Of a DNA stretch of 64,000 bases, positions 23,369 to 34,608 are shown one piece after another. The translations under genes were made by a program, and so were the position numbers. Below the pieces are notes generated by a model. That model made no database searches, was not told the origin of the DNA, and saw only the letters and a program-made list of their open reading frames with translations. Positions within the stretch are counted from its first letter, which is position 1. The number at the start of each line of letters is the position of its first letter. The stretch lies in assembly GCA_020631735.1 (NCBI GenBank), contig CM036159.1:98758701-98822700 (forward strand), written 5' to 3'. This DNA is from Saccharum officinarum. Taxonomy: Eukaryota > Streptophyta > Magnoliopsida > Poales > Poaceae.

Positions 23369-24681
23369 AGGAACTGCTAGCGCCCGGACGCCCGGCTCCA
23401 GGGGGGCGTCCGGACGCTCCCCAACCCCGCCAGCGCCTCCCGCCCGTCCCGCCCCGCACGCAACAGCTCGCCCCCGCCCCACGAAAATGAAAATGGAAAA
23501 TGCAACCCCGCCCCGCTCCCGCACGGGAACCCACGAACCCCCATCCCGCCCCTGCACAGAGCCCCGCCACCAGCTCACCACCATGCTCCACCCTCCCATG
23601 TGCAGCAGAGGTATAATGCTATTACAACAAAGAAGGACTCCTAATGAAACAAACAGAAGAGAACTGGTGAAACAAACGAAAAAAACTGTTGAAACGTCGA
23701 GAAAACACGTAATGAAACAAGTAGAAAAAACTGGTGAAACAAAACCAAAAAACTGTTGAAACATCGAAAAACAACTAATGGAACAAGGAGAAGCTGCTGC
23801 AACAAGGAGAAGAAAGCTTCTGCAACAAAAGGAGAACAACCTACTGCAACAAGAAGAAGAACCTACTACAACAAAGGAGAAGAAGCTATTGCAACAAAAA
23901 GGAGAAGAAAGCTGCTGCAAACAAGGAGAATAAGCTACTGCAACGAAGAGAAGAAGCTACTGCAACAAAGGAGAAGAAGCTACTGCAATATCAGAAGCGA
24001 TACTAATGAAACATCGGGAAACATGGGGGATGATGCTGCAAACAAGAGGAAAAACTATTGAAACATCTCAAAAAGAACTGCAACATCAGAGAATCGTGCA
24101 AACATTTCACATCATCTGTTGCATGTAGCTTAGATCTGACTCGCCACAAACCCTAGCCGCCATCAAAACCTTAGATCCAAATGGGGAAGGAGGAGGAGGT
24201 GGAGGGGGAGGAGGAGGGAGGGGGAAAATCTCAGATCCGGATCCAGAGAGAGGAAGGGAGGAGAGGAGATCCAGATCAAGAGAGAGTAAGGGAGGAGAGG
24301 AGGCTCCAGATCTAGATTCCTCTGCCACCTACCTCGTCGGAGCTACCACCGTCACCCTCATCTCCGATGAGGTGCCAGAGCCGGGTCGCAGAGGAAACGG
24401 AGGTGTGTGGGAGGGCGCGGTGTGCACGAGGGGAGAAGGGGGAAGTAAGCACGACGCGTCGCAGGCGCGCAGCGAGCTCGCTGGGGCGCGGCGCGTGGTG
24501 CGGGCCATCCCGACGATGGCGCGGGAGCGCGAGCAGCGAGGGGACGGAGGTGCGAGAGGCGAGCGGGAGTGGAGAGGCGTGGCGAGCGAGGAGGAAGAAG
24601 TGAAGAGACGGGAGTCATACGAGCGAGCGAGTGGGTGGGGAGCGTCCGACCGCGTCGAACGCCCGTGATATATCATTACCG
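23369..24681. mobile_element. Mutator-like element with 9-bp TSD TTGTTTTTT
   Basis: TTGTTTTTT occurs at 23360-23368 and 24682-24690. The joined flanks read CTTTTCAGC-TTGTTTTTT-CAGCCAGAACAG, a sequence I recognise as a common grass MITE end, so 23369-24681 is an insertion. It starts AGGAACTGCTAGCGCCCGGACG. Its end, inverted, reads CGGTAATGATATATCACGGG, so the ends match poorly. A 9-bp duplication is characteristic of Mutator-like elements. Inside are a GC-rich block, a degenerate GCAACA repeat array, and a GGAGG-rich block followed by GC-rich sequence resembling captured genic DNA. No transposase is present, so it is non-autonomous. Confidence 0.55.
23625..24110 (+). repeat. Degenerate tandem repeats (GAAGCTACTGCAACAAAGGA type)
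   Basis: About 480 bp are built from a loosely kept ~22-28 bp unit. The first part reads like ACTGGTGAAACAAAC and TGTTGAAAC. The second reads like GAGAAGAAGCTACTGCAACA, with roughly ten copies between 23780 and 24000. Open frames crossing it are products of the repeat. Confidence 0.75.
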
Positions 24682-24769
24682 TTGTTTTTTCAGCCAGAAC
24701 AGTATTTAACAAATTAGTGAACAGTAATTTTTTAACCCTTTCCTTTTTTTCTTTTTTTTCCTCTCCAGC

Positions 24770-25010
24770 CACCCCGTCGGAAGCCCGCACGGCCTTCCCT
24801 CCTCGTCGCACCAGCCCCGTGCGCGCACTTCCCTTAGGGACCACGCGCTCGCGCTTTCCCCGCCCTCGCGCTGCTCTCGGCCGCCGCCGTCCTTCTCCTC
24901 CACTTCACCGCCGCGTCCCAGGGATCCCTGCTCTCCTCCGCCCGTTCCCGAGGATCCCCGCTCTCCGACTCCGGTCCTGCTAAGAACAAAACCGAATCCC
25001 GCGAAGGTAT
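24770..25010 (+). other. GC-rich exon-like sequence with signal-anchor reading frame (copy 1)
   Basis: In the second copy (37748-37990) one frame reads RSRFPRLALLSAAAVLLLHF followed by Ser/Pro-rich sequence, which would suit a signal peptide or membrane anchor at the start of a secreted or type II membrane protein. A splice-donor-like GAAG/GTATCT follows (~24999). However, no ATG lies in this frame downstream of the transposon junction, and copy 1 has an indel. It may be a first exon whose start was lost to the adjacent insertion, or chance GC-rich sequence. I assign no function. Confidence 0.25.
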
Positions 25011-26453
25011 CTGCGAGCACCTGCAAAGCACAGCACCACACAACGCGACCGGTAACGAGGCTTTTTTATTACAGAAGCGGTACCTCCATTTGTTTGTGGT
25101 GTCCATTAGTTTGTGCTTAGTTGTATTTGATAGACTATACATATTCTAATAGTATTAGCTAGTGTGCTAGATCGATTAGCGTCAGAAATTTTGAGGATCT
25201 CTACTGTGGTGGTAGCATCAGACAATACGCGTGCTATTTATGATACTATGATGTAATACATAGCTGGGTTTTGAATTTGCGACCTGATCGATGAGCCTGT
25301 AGACCTAGTTATAGTGCTGACAGTGGCATGGGAGTGCTATTGATGGATCTGTGGGTGCAGTACAGCGCTTTAAAATTGAATGTTGACTAGTGACAGCGCA
25401 GTTGTGTGTGAAGTATGCCAGTAGCTAATATAGTTGTGTTAGATGCATCTGTAATCTGTACAGCATGCTAAAAATTGTATCCCAGCAACCTGTGCTTGCC
25501 TCCCTGTGGTACCTGTTTTTCCCCCTTGCTAACCACCATCCTTAATGGAATTGAACAAGAAAATTTGGTGTATGGGTCTTCATGTTCGTGGACCATATAT
25601 GGATATAAATTGTGTGAATTATGAATGGACCAGTAGGAAGATTAGTGACTCTGAGCCCTGCTAAATTAAATGTAAAATATACTGTTTCCTGCTCTACATT
25701 ATCCCCATTCCCCAATATTGCAAACTAGAGCTGAACACAGACAGTGGATGGTAGCTCCTTTTCCTTTTGCCTTAACGATCTGTGTATCTCCATATGTTGT
25801 GCCTGTGTGGTCTGAGTCTGAACACTCAGCTGTCAGTTCAGGATTAATACGGTACCAGATGACCATAGTGAGACAAGGTCAGATCACCCTCTGATCTTTG
25901 GGCTTCTCCTGTTGAGAAGTGGCTATGATGATACCAATTTTATAGGTGAAGTCCTTCAGTTGATTGATCCCTCATTATGCCATCATAGTTTTTAGGCTCC
26001 TGCTAACTACACATCACAGACTAGCAAATCCATTATAACTCTTTACTTCTTTTCCTTATTATTATTAAAAAACTCTTATACTTCCTTTAGATGCTAATAA
26101 TTCTTAGGCTTCCAACAGAAACCAATCTAATTGACTACGACTTGTACACATCTAATATGGACGGGATGATGCATGTGTGGTTTCCATAACAATTCTGATG
26201 TTCCTATTCTGGCTCAATGATAGATCAGGTTATAGTATTTTTTAGTCTTTAAAACTGGACTTGCACAGGATACATGTTGAAGCACTGTAATGAGATGAAG
26301 TATCCATCCCAGTGACATCCTATTGGATTCTGAAAGGCAATGTTCCTTTCCAAACAAGAAAGCAGACATATATAGGAAATGTTAGGTTTCTTATTTCTTC
26401 CTTTCGTTTTCATCAACCATCATTTTTGTCTTTTTCATCAATTTGGTAGTTGA

Positions 26454-26721
26454 AGGGCAGGCCTGGTGCAGTTGGTGAGTGCTAGCTCGCCGAGTCACCA
26501 GGTGTCCTGGGTTCGAAGCCGTCTCTCTATAGAATTTCTGCGGGGGTAAGACTTTGCTTTGGTTATTCCCTTCCCTAGACCCCACTCGTGTGGGAGCCTC
26601 TGGCACTGGGTCTACAACAACAACAACAACATAGCCTTTTGTCCCAAGCAAGTTGGGGTAGGCTAGAGATGAAACCCAAAAGAGACGAGAAACAGGGAGC
26701 CTCTGGCACTAGGTCTGCCCC
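26454..26721 (+). mobile_element. Au-like SINE with nested retroposon, 18-bp TSD (copy 1)
   Basis: CATCAATTTGGTAGTTGA is repeated perfectly at 26436-26453 and 26722-26739. The body starts AGGGCAGGCCTGGTGCAG and has a tRNA-type box A (TGGTGCAGTTGGTGAG) and box B (GGTTCGAAGCC). It continues with the Au-like middle (CCCTTCCCTAGACCCCAC) and the end GGCACTGGGTCTGCCC. RNA polymerase III boxes and a long target duplication mark a SINE. Its tail is interrupted by a second insertion. Confidence 0.85.
26614..26694 (-). mobile_element. Short 5'-truncated retroposon nested in the SINE, 22-bp TSD
   Basis: An 81-bp body is flanked by a 22-bp direct repeat of SINE sequence (26592-26613 and 26695-26716, one mismatch; perfect in copy 2). 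On the minus strand it reads ...AGCCTACCCCAACTTGCTTGG...AAAAGGCTATG and ends in a TTG repeat. That is the kind of 3' end shared by grass LINEs and SINEs, so this is the tail of a truncated retroposon. Confidence 0.75.
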
Positions 26722-27218
26722 CATCAATTTGGTAGTTGATTAAGTGCACATATTGATTTTACAATTATGTCCATTATTAATCAAACGCTTCTTCATAGGG
26801 ATTTAGGAGCCTAGAAGGTTTTGATATGAAACTAGCAACATAGGCCAGTACTTCAAAGGAAATGCTACCACTATTGAAGTCTTCACTGATAGACTGACAT
26901 TGTTAAGGGCTTAAGGCTCACGACTAATCAAGATTCAGAGAAAAGCAACCAATGAGATGATTGTTTCATGCTTAGATTACACCCCAACAATAAATCACAG
27001 CAACTGGTTACTTCAATGCCTTGTGGTTATATCAATTGAAAGGTTAACCGAGTTTTATAAGAAAAGTTAAATTCTCCTCATACGTAGAACTCATGTTTTC
27101 TATTTTTCCTATCCGGGCTTGCAACCTGCTTCTAGCCATTGTTCAGTTATTTCTAGTTGAGCAGCTACCCAATGTGAATTCCCTTTAACCTGCCCTCTCT
27201 TCGAAGACGATGTATTAT

Positions 27219-27554
27219 GGTGCTGTTTGGTTCCATCAGTGGGAGTGGCAACGTAAATGCAATCAGGTTACGGTGGTATGCGTTACATGGGAAAGCAAAG
27301 CAGGATTTGTTTGGTTTAATTTTTTAATGTCTTGCAGCCGGGGCCGGCGGGCGGTGGTCGTCAGGTACTCGCATGAGAGGCTACGGGATTGGGTAACACC
27401 CACAGAGGAGGAGCAACGGGATTATACAGGCCGTCATCTGATAGCACGGTGATCGACTGATCGGTTACTAGCCGGAGCAACCAAACAAAAAGCAACGAGA
27501 CCCATTAGCAATGTTAACTGGTTATGGGCCAAAAGATCCGAACCAAACAGCACC
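27219..27554. mobile_element. Tourist-like MITE, 3-bp TSD TAT (copy 1)
   Basis: Terminal inverted repeats GGTGCTGTTTGGTTC and GAACCAAACAGCACC bound 336 bp, flanked by TAT on both sides. Ends and duplication size fit the PIF/Harbinger (Tourist) type. A short open frame inside is incidental. Confidence 0.75.
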
Positions 27555-27989
27555 TATGCTCCATCTGGCCTGCTATTTTCTATCCCCTTAGGAAAAACAG
27601 ACTCTGTTAAGTCCGCTGGCAACTCAATTCTGCTTCTTCCCCATTAAAATTAATAAACAGTTGTGTTTGAGAAAAATAATAAACAGTCATTTCAAAATCT
27701 GCTAAAAATATTTGGCTTAATTTTGATTCATTTTGTTAGCTGTGGTTGCAGGAAGCCTATGCTAGAAAGCATAATGCTCCTTGCTTTGAATAAGTGAATT
27801 ATGTTATCAATGATGAGCTGTGTGGTTGTTTCTAAGTAGACCTCGGTGATTGTTGCTAGAAATGTTAGCTTAGCTCAGCTGTAATGTGCGTCAATTTGAT
27901 ATAAAACTTGACTAGCTTCTAGTTGAAAGTATCCGGGAGCTGATTTGAAATGTCTGAAAATTTTGTATGTCGTTTCTGCTTGCCTTTTA

Positions 27990-28145
27990 GAAGGGCAGGC
28001 CTGGTGCAGTGGTGAGAGTTGTCTCACTAAGTCACCAGGGCGCGGGTTCGAAGCAGCCTCTCCGCAGATTTTGTGGGGGGAAGGCTTTTTTCCCTTCCCC
28101 AGATCCCACTCATGTGGGAGCCCCGGCACTGGGTCTGCCCCTTTT
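27990..28145 (+). mobile_element. Au-like SINE, second (copy 1)
   Basis: GAAGGGCAGGCCTGGTGCAG starts the element. Box A is TGGTGCAGTGGTGAG, box B is GGTTCGAAGC, and the end is GGCACTGGGTCTGCCC plus a T run. A ~17-bp target duplication (TTTCTGCTTGCCTTTTA at 27973 and TTTCTGCTCGCCTTTTA at 28146) flanks it, with one difference. Confidence 0.85.
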
Positions 28146-28689
28146 TTTCTGCTCGCCTTTTAACCTATTCATTACAAGGCAATTCACTATGTTCCATCCA
28201 GATCAGGCTATCCTGTGTTCCAGCTAAGCGATTATTGTAGTTTGTTGCAGATTTGTGCTCCCTCGATCCATCAATGTAAGGCATATTTTTATCTAAAAAC
28301 TTCGCAAGTTTTAATTTACAGTTAGTTAGGGTGGTTAGTGGCTTAGTGCTAAAAAATTCCATCAATAGATTTGCATTCAAAATAAATTGTAAAAATTGAC
28401 AATATAGGATAATTTGACGTTTGAAAACCTTCTAATACTAAAATACGCCATGCATTGATGGACAGATGGAGAAGCTTGTAATTTGCTCAACTATGGTGCA
28501 AACTTGATCACAGTTCCCTTTGCATGCCTAATGCTCTCTTTTGTCTTCCCCCTTGAATACTAATGAGAGCTGCACATAATTATCGTTACACACACCCCAC
28601 CACCACCACAACCACCACCAGATTAAACTTAAAACAAATGTGCCACAGACACAAAAAGGCGACCAACAGCCAAACTTAGACCAGCTAGT

Positions 28690-29120
28690 TTTCACCCATA
28701 GTCAGCCATGCCAGACCTTTGGCCCCAGCCATGAACCACAATTGTGCTCATACCTAATGATCTGCAGAACCTTTTGTGTTGGGCAAACTCCCCATTGAAG
28801 ACACTATCATTTCGTTGCTTCCAGATTGTCCAAGCACCTAATGTGATCAAGGAGTTTACTCCAGTCTGCAATGACCCTACCACCAAAGTTATGGTTCTGG
28901 ACCACCACTCAAAGAATTGCATTGTGGATGGTTGGGTTGGGATGATAGATCAAGGAGACCAACATATTAAACAAGAGTGACCAGGTCTCTTGCACAAAGA
29001 CACAAGAGACTAGGATTTGATGGATAATTTTGTCTTCCTGATAATATAGTGAGCAGCGATCTGGATGTGGTAAACCCCGTCAAGCAAGACGACCGGCTTT
29101 CCAACACCGGTTATGGGCTA
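28690..29120 (-). pseudogene. LINE (L1-type) 3' fragment: zinc-binding tail of reverse transcriptase (copy 1)
   Basis: On the minus strand the frame from ~29117 reads AHNRCWKAGRLA, a stop, RGLPHPDRCS and ILVSCVFVQETW. After a frameshift it continues FFEWWSRTITL and SLITLGAWTIWKQRNDSVFNG to a stop at 28692. This is the zf-RVT region and the following conserved LGAWTIWKxRN block found at the end of plant L1 ORF2. At least one stop and one frameshift are present, and the RT domain is absent. It is a 5'-truncated, dead copy. Confidence 0.8.
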
Positions 29121-29522
29121 CTAAGTATAGAAAATAATTGACATTTCTTAGGAGCCTGCGATTTTGAAATCAATTTGCACGGTTCAAAAGTCAAAACTAA
29201 CAGATCCAATATAGTGGGACCAAATCAACTAATTTATTAGTTTTTTGCTTTCTGTTGGGATCTACTTTGTTAATGATTGGGCTATCCTGTTGCATTCTTG
29301 ACTAATTACAGTCAACCTTGAACTACTTTCGAATCAAATTCAAAGTACCTATTCCTTGACCTGGTAGATTTATTTTATGTTTAAAAAAATAGATGCTTGC
29401 AAAATAATTTGACTTTTATTCTATTGCAACTGATCTGTTCATCAGATCAGTTCTCATATTTGGAATATATGAATACTAGAGGATCTATTCATGTTTTTCT
29501 ATTATGGTTGATTAACTACTTA

Positions 29523-29768
29523 CTCCCTCCATTCCAAATGATAGGTCACTTTAGTTGTGTTGAGTCGAACTTCTCTAACTTTGACCAAATTTATGATAGA
29601 ATGCACCGATGTCTACAACATCAAATTTACATTAAACTCTCCATGAAATATGTCTTGATTTAGCGTTTATTTGAACTTGTAGATGCCAATACATTTTTCT
29701 ATAGACTTGGTCAAAGTTAGAGAACTTTGACTTAGGAAAGCTAAAGTGAACTATAATTTGGAACAGAG
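29523..29768. mobile_element. Stowaway MITE (Tc1/mariner), TSD TA (copy 1)
   Basis: The ends CTCCCTCCATTCCAAAT and ATTTGGAACAGAG are inverted repeats flanked by TA (29521-29522 and 29769-29770). The length is 246 bp. The CTCCCTCC start is the Stowaway hallmark in grasses. Confidence 0.85.
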
Positions 29769-31368
29769 TAATTGTTAGTCTGATCCATGGGGAAATAGCC
29801 AGGTGTTCTGCCTCTGTGAGGTGTACTGTGATCAATTATATGAATCTAGTGATTTTGCCAGCCTTTTCTGCAGCAGCAAATTTGCAGCTTTTTCATTGTG
29901 CTTGGTGGCAATTATCAGGGTCACCAACTCCTACATTGCTAGGATGGGGTCAAAGTGCTGAAAGATCATATTAATGTCGCTGCTACTGCTCACCATTTGC
30001 ATGCTGCTGTTGCGGTGTTGCGATTAAGTGTAAATAATTTAAATGTTTAGTCAATTGGTAACACACTTCGGTTCATCTCTGCTACATGCCCTTTGCATGC
30101 CTAGTTAGCTACATACTTTTGTTGTGTCCTTTGTCGTACTTGGCATAAAGAGTTCCCCATAATTACCTTTTATGCTTGTCATGAAAGGGGAACTGATAAT
30201 TGATGCTTTGTTCTTGCTGAGTTGTTTGTGGGGCCTTCCATGTAATTTTTTGTTCAAATGTTGTTATTGATCATTTGTTTTCAACTTGCATATAGTTCCA
30301 ATCTTTGGATGCAAGGCTTTAACTTGCACTTCAGCATAAACTTGTAGACATCTGGACTTGTTAATGTTGAATTGCACTTTGTATACTTCAAGGTCATACT
30401 CGGATTTCATCATATATGGCATAATAGCGATCACAGTTTCAAATGTATTCTTCAGGATTCAGTTTGGTGTGGTGTGCCGATGATTGTTCCTGCTGTTGAT
30501 GTTTGGATGAATTGCTCAAGTGGCTGACAGCCGAGATGTGGAAATGGCAAATGCTGATCATCATGGCCAATAGAGACAGGTACCTCTTCTCTTTCGTGGA
30601 CTTAATTTTTTGGCATTTTCCTTTTAAATGCACGCCCATCATTATCTGGAATAAATTCCTGCATTAGGAGCCAGCATAAGGTTCTGAACACACCTGATTG
30701 CTTTCAATGCCATGCCACAGTGAATTCAATGTTCTCAAAATTTTATCAAGCAAATACCATTGTGTTGTTTCTACTTATTATGTCCATCTTTTAGGCATAA
30801 TCATGTTTGATACAATACTGGTACCATACAAGCTCATCACAATCTAAATTAATAAAACAAACTGCTGAAAGTATCTCTGCATAAAAAAAAGTTTTTGACT
30901 GGCACATCATCTCTTTGCTGTTGACAGGAAGACTTTAGAAATTTTATTTTAGGTAAAAGAGGATCTAGGAAGGAAGCAAATCTGATGGCTTCTGAGCCAA
31001 CTTTAGTTGATTGCATTTCTTTACATATCATTTCATTGATAAAAACATGTAGCCTTGACTGATAGAAGGGAAAGGAGGTGAGCCCCTGTGTGCCCATCAG
31101 CACAAGATGCCAGCTATAAGATCAACGGTGGTCACACATAGCCAGATTTTAGGAGCACCAGGTACAGCTGGTAGTGGGGTGCAACAGTGAGGAGCATGAG
31201 AGGTGATACACATATGCCCACACCAAGCAAACTTGCCGCATTAGTCCCGGCATATGCATTCAGCATTGGAACATATTCTGTTGACACGTTGCCTTTTTAA
31301 AGAGTCCTTTTATTCTGCAATATATTTGCAAATTGGTTAAATTCTCGTGTGTACCCACACTAACTCGT

Positions 31369-32527
31369 GAGAAAAATTCACCGACGGTCCCTGAACTTGG
31401 CAGCTGGTGTCACTTAGGTCCCCGAATTTTGAACAATGTATTTCTGGGTCCCTGAACTTGCCTTCATGTGTCATCTAGGTCCCTGAACATGGCTTTGGGT
31501 GTCACTTAGGTCCTCGAATTTTGAACAGTGTATTTCTGGGTCCCTGAACTTGGCTTCGGGTGTCATCTAGGTCCCTGAACTTGGCTTCGGGTGTCATCTA
31601 GATCCCAATGCTGACGTGACGCGGTCCTACATGTGGGGCCCACATGTCAGTCGGTTATATTTCTATTGCGGGGGTACTGTAGCTACAGTTTATAAAATAT
31701 TCCAAAAATTGTATCTTTTTCATATGATCTCGGATGAAGATGATTTTCATATGAAAAATGTAGCTCTCGATGAGATCTACAATTTTCTAGTTTTGAGTTT
31801 TTTTTATTTGAAATCATTAAAATGCTTAAAAAATTAAACAAATTTTTAACAGTATATTAATTCCTGAAAATTTGTTTAATTTTTTGAGCATTTTAGCGAC
31901 CTCAAATTAAAAAACTCAAAACTAGAAAGTCGCAGATCTCATCGAGAGATACAACTTTCATATATAAATCATCTCCATTTGACAACATATAAAAAATATA
32001 TAATTTTTCCAAGGCGACAAGCGCTTGTACGCGATTAGTATACTGCTGAAAATTTGTTTAATTTTTTTAAGAATTTTAATGATCTCAAATTAAAAAACTC
32101 AAAACTAAAAAGTTGCAGATCTCGTCGAGAGCTACATTTTTTTATATAAAAATCATCTTTATCCGAGATCATATGAAAAAGATACAATTTTTGGAATATT
32201 TTAGAAATTGTAGCTACGGTACATCTGAAATAAAAATATAACCGACTGACATGTGGGTCCCACATGTAGGACCGCGTCACGTCAGCATTGGGACCTAGAT
32301 GACACTCGAAGCCAAGTTCAGGGACCCAGATGACACCCGAAGCCAGGTTCAGGGACCCAGAAATACACTGTTCAAAGTTCGGGGACCTAAGTGACACCCA
32401 AAGCTAAGTTCAGGGACCTAGATGACACCTGAAGGCAACTTCAGAGACCCAGAAATACACTGTTCGAAGTTCAAGGACCTAAGTGACACCTGCTGCCAAG
32501 TTTAGGGACCGTCGGTGAATTTTTCTC
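31369..32527. mobile_element. Mutator-like foldback element with long inverted arms (copy 1)
   Basis: GAGAAAAATTCACCGACGG at the left and its inverse CCGTCGGTGAATTTTTCTC at the right end an element flanked by CTAACTCGT / TTAACTCGT (31360-31368, 32528-32536), a 9-bp duplication with one difference. Each arm is ~480 bp. The outer third of each is a tandem of ~35-40 bp units (GGTCCCTGAACTTGGCTTC, GGTGTCATCTA, GTGTATTTCTGG). The inner part is AT-rich, and an extra inverted piece occurs at ~31860-32000. The GAGA start and 9-bp duplication fit Mutator. Confidence 0.75.
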
Positions 32528-32647
32528 TTAACTCGTTTCTGTTTTTTGGTTTTCACATTGTTGTTCGCCACCCCTTCTCTTTTCTAGCAATGAATTAGTA
32601 TTATTATTCATGAACTGTATTAGTACCTTTGGTCTAGGCTGCCCCCC

Positions 32648-34608
32648 TGTAAGGTCCTAGATGGCTAGAGGGGGGTGAATAGCCTTTTAAAAAAAATCTA
32701 CAAGCACCACTAAGCAAACTTGTTAGAATAACAAACGGCGTAAAGTGAGTTTTGCTTAGCCAAAGGTGGTGATGCAAGCCTCATATCCACAAGTCTAGTA
32801 GATTATGATCTCTAGTTCACATAAGAGCTATGTCACTAATTTAACACTAGACAACAAGCTAACAACACTACTAGCAAAGCTACTACTAGAGCTACACAAG
32901 ATAATCTAGTAAAGATAAGTGCAAGAGAGAGGATTGTGATTCTTATACCGACGGTGAGGAGAAGATGTTGCCAATCACCAAGATGATATATAATCAATCA
33001 ATATTGACAACAACTTAATATGAAGACCAATCACCGGGAGACAAGAGACACAATATTTTTGTTCACCCGGTGTTTACTTGTGCACCGACAAGCTACGTCA
33101 CCGGTTGTGTCGACCAACACTTAGATGGTTCCCCGGTGTGACCCTCAAGTCACTTGCCCCTCAAGGCACGCCCCGCAAGGCACCGCAAGACGCCACTCTC
33201 AAGTGAGGTAACTCAATGACACGCGCATTCCACTAGAGTTGCTTTTGGCGTCCCGCCGAGGAAAGCACAAGAACCTCTCACAAACAACCGGAGGTGGCCA
33301 AGAACAATCACCTTCTCTTGCCAACGCCTCCAACAATCTCCAAGCCGGCTATGAGCGGTACTCTCCAAGAGTAATAAGAAATTCACTGGCTAAACCACCC
33401 ACAAGTGCCACTAGATACCCTCAAGCTATGCAATGCACTTTGGGATCACTCAATCTCACTTTTGATTTGCAAACAAGCAAGAGAGATGAGTGGGAGGAGT
33501 AGCTCTAGCTCAAAGGATGCACAAGAGTGTTAGAAATGCCAAGAGACCTCCCCAAGGGTCGGCCAACGAGTATTTAAAAGCATCCAATCCAAATAAAGCC
33601 GTTGTCACTCCACTGACCGTTTTTTCGGGATGACCGGACGCGCCGGTCAAAACTGACCGGACGCGCTTCACCGCGTCCGGTCGCCCTGCGACGTTCACGT
33701 GTCCCTCAAATTCAAACGCGACCGTTAGATCCTCCAACGGTCACTCTGCGCCAACGGTCAAACGCTATGACCGGACGCGCTGCTCAAACGACCGGACACG
33801 CCGGTCGCACAGTACCGCGCGCCCGCGAAGCAACGACCAGACGCGCTCCAGAAGATGACCGGACGCGACAGTGCCAGCGTCCGGTCGGAGTCCAGTAAGC
33901 TCCCTCGATGACCGGACGCGTCCGATCGACCTTGCAAACTGCAGTTCCCTCAGGGCGCCTGACCGGACGCGCCGGTCCCGCGAGTGACCGGACGCGCCCG
34001 GTCACACCGTGACCGCGTCCGGTGCAGCATCCGGTCACCTCAGTGACCCCGTTCGCCTCCGTTTCTTTTCCGACTTCCGGCGTAGTGGAAAATAGGCGTA
34101 GGGAGAGAGGAACCCAAACCCCTCTCTACCCGCAAACCACAGCGCGACCAATGCCACCTTTGCAAATGTGCCAACACCATCAAGTGTACATCTCCATGTG
34201 CTTGTGTGTTAGCTTTTTCAAAGGTTTTCCAATTAGCTCACTAGGCCCTACATGCAATGCACTTCATGAATTCACCTAGTGGCACCCGTGCATCGAATAA
34301 CCGATAAGACTTTCCCTCTTAATAGTTCGGCTATCGATCCTAAACCACTCACACCCTCTATGGTGTCTTGAGTGTAAAATAAAATGGCCCTATGGTTATA
34401 CCTTTGCCTTCAACCCATTTTGTTTCTCCAAATGATATGATCCACTTCATATCATCACATGACCGTCTCGATCTATCGACCTTGACTTCACTTGCTCTTC
34501 ACCGTTGCATCGGTCCGTCGGCGCTAAGTCTTGCTCAAGCTTCACCATCGCATGGTCCTTCGCTTCGAAGCCTCGACTTGCCCTTCACCTTCACAACCGG
34601 TCCATCGA
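32648..34608 (-). mobile_element. copia LTR (element-1 family), interrupted at its U3 end
   Basis: On the minus strand this ends ...CTAGCCATCTAGGACCTTACA at 32648 and runs back through R/U5, a TATA-like region (complement of GAGTATTTAAAAGC at ~33566) and a CG-rich motif array into U3. At 34608 it is broken by a sequence starting TGTAACACCC. No internal copia region adjoins, so it is a solo LTR or a fragment. It inserted in a C run (CCCCCC) that is uninterrupted in the second copy of the duplicated segment. Confidence 0.8.
33620..34030 (-). repeat. CG-rich GACCGGACGCG motif array in the third copia LTR
   Basis: Copies include GACCGGACGCGCCGGTC (~33632), GACCGGACGCGCTTC, CCGCGTCCGGTCGCC, GACCGGACGCGACAG, GACCGGACGCGTCCGATC and GACCGGACGCGCCCGGTC. 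About ten occur over 400 bp, just upstream (minus-strand sense) of the TATA-like site. Sequence is better preserved than in the array at 21060-21610. Confidence 0.75.

Larger units (their letters stand above)
24171..32647. repeat. 8.5 kb duplicated segment, copy 1
   Basis: This segment matches 37137-45643 in the same orientation, base for base over long stretches, with occasional substitutions and small indels, many in homopolymers. Copy 1 is cut on the right at GGCTGCCCCCC by the copia LTR starting at 32648. On the left it continues into the Mutator-like element, while copy 2 begins at an N gap. Internal transposons sit at matching positions in both copies. Confidence 0.95.

Noticed and set aside
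23312..23920. 202-codon minus-strand frame with Cys/Ser/Phe-rich start
   Set aside because: It is created by the degenerate GCAACA repeat array and adjoining GC-rich transposon end.
26460..26530. Box A and box B elements suggesting a tRNA gene
   Set aside because: They form part of an Au-like SINE with an 18-bp target duplication. No tRNA cloverleaf can be drawn.
30430..30595. Exon-like stretch between TTCTTCAG and GACAG/GTACCT
   Set aside because: All three frames contain stops. Splice-like borders alone do not support a coding exon, and no flanking exons were identified.
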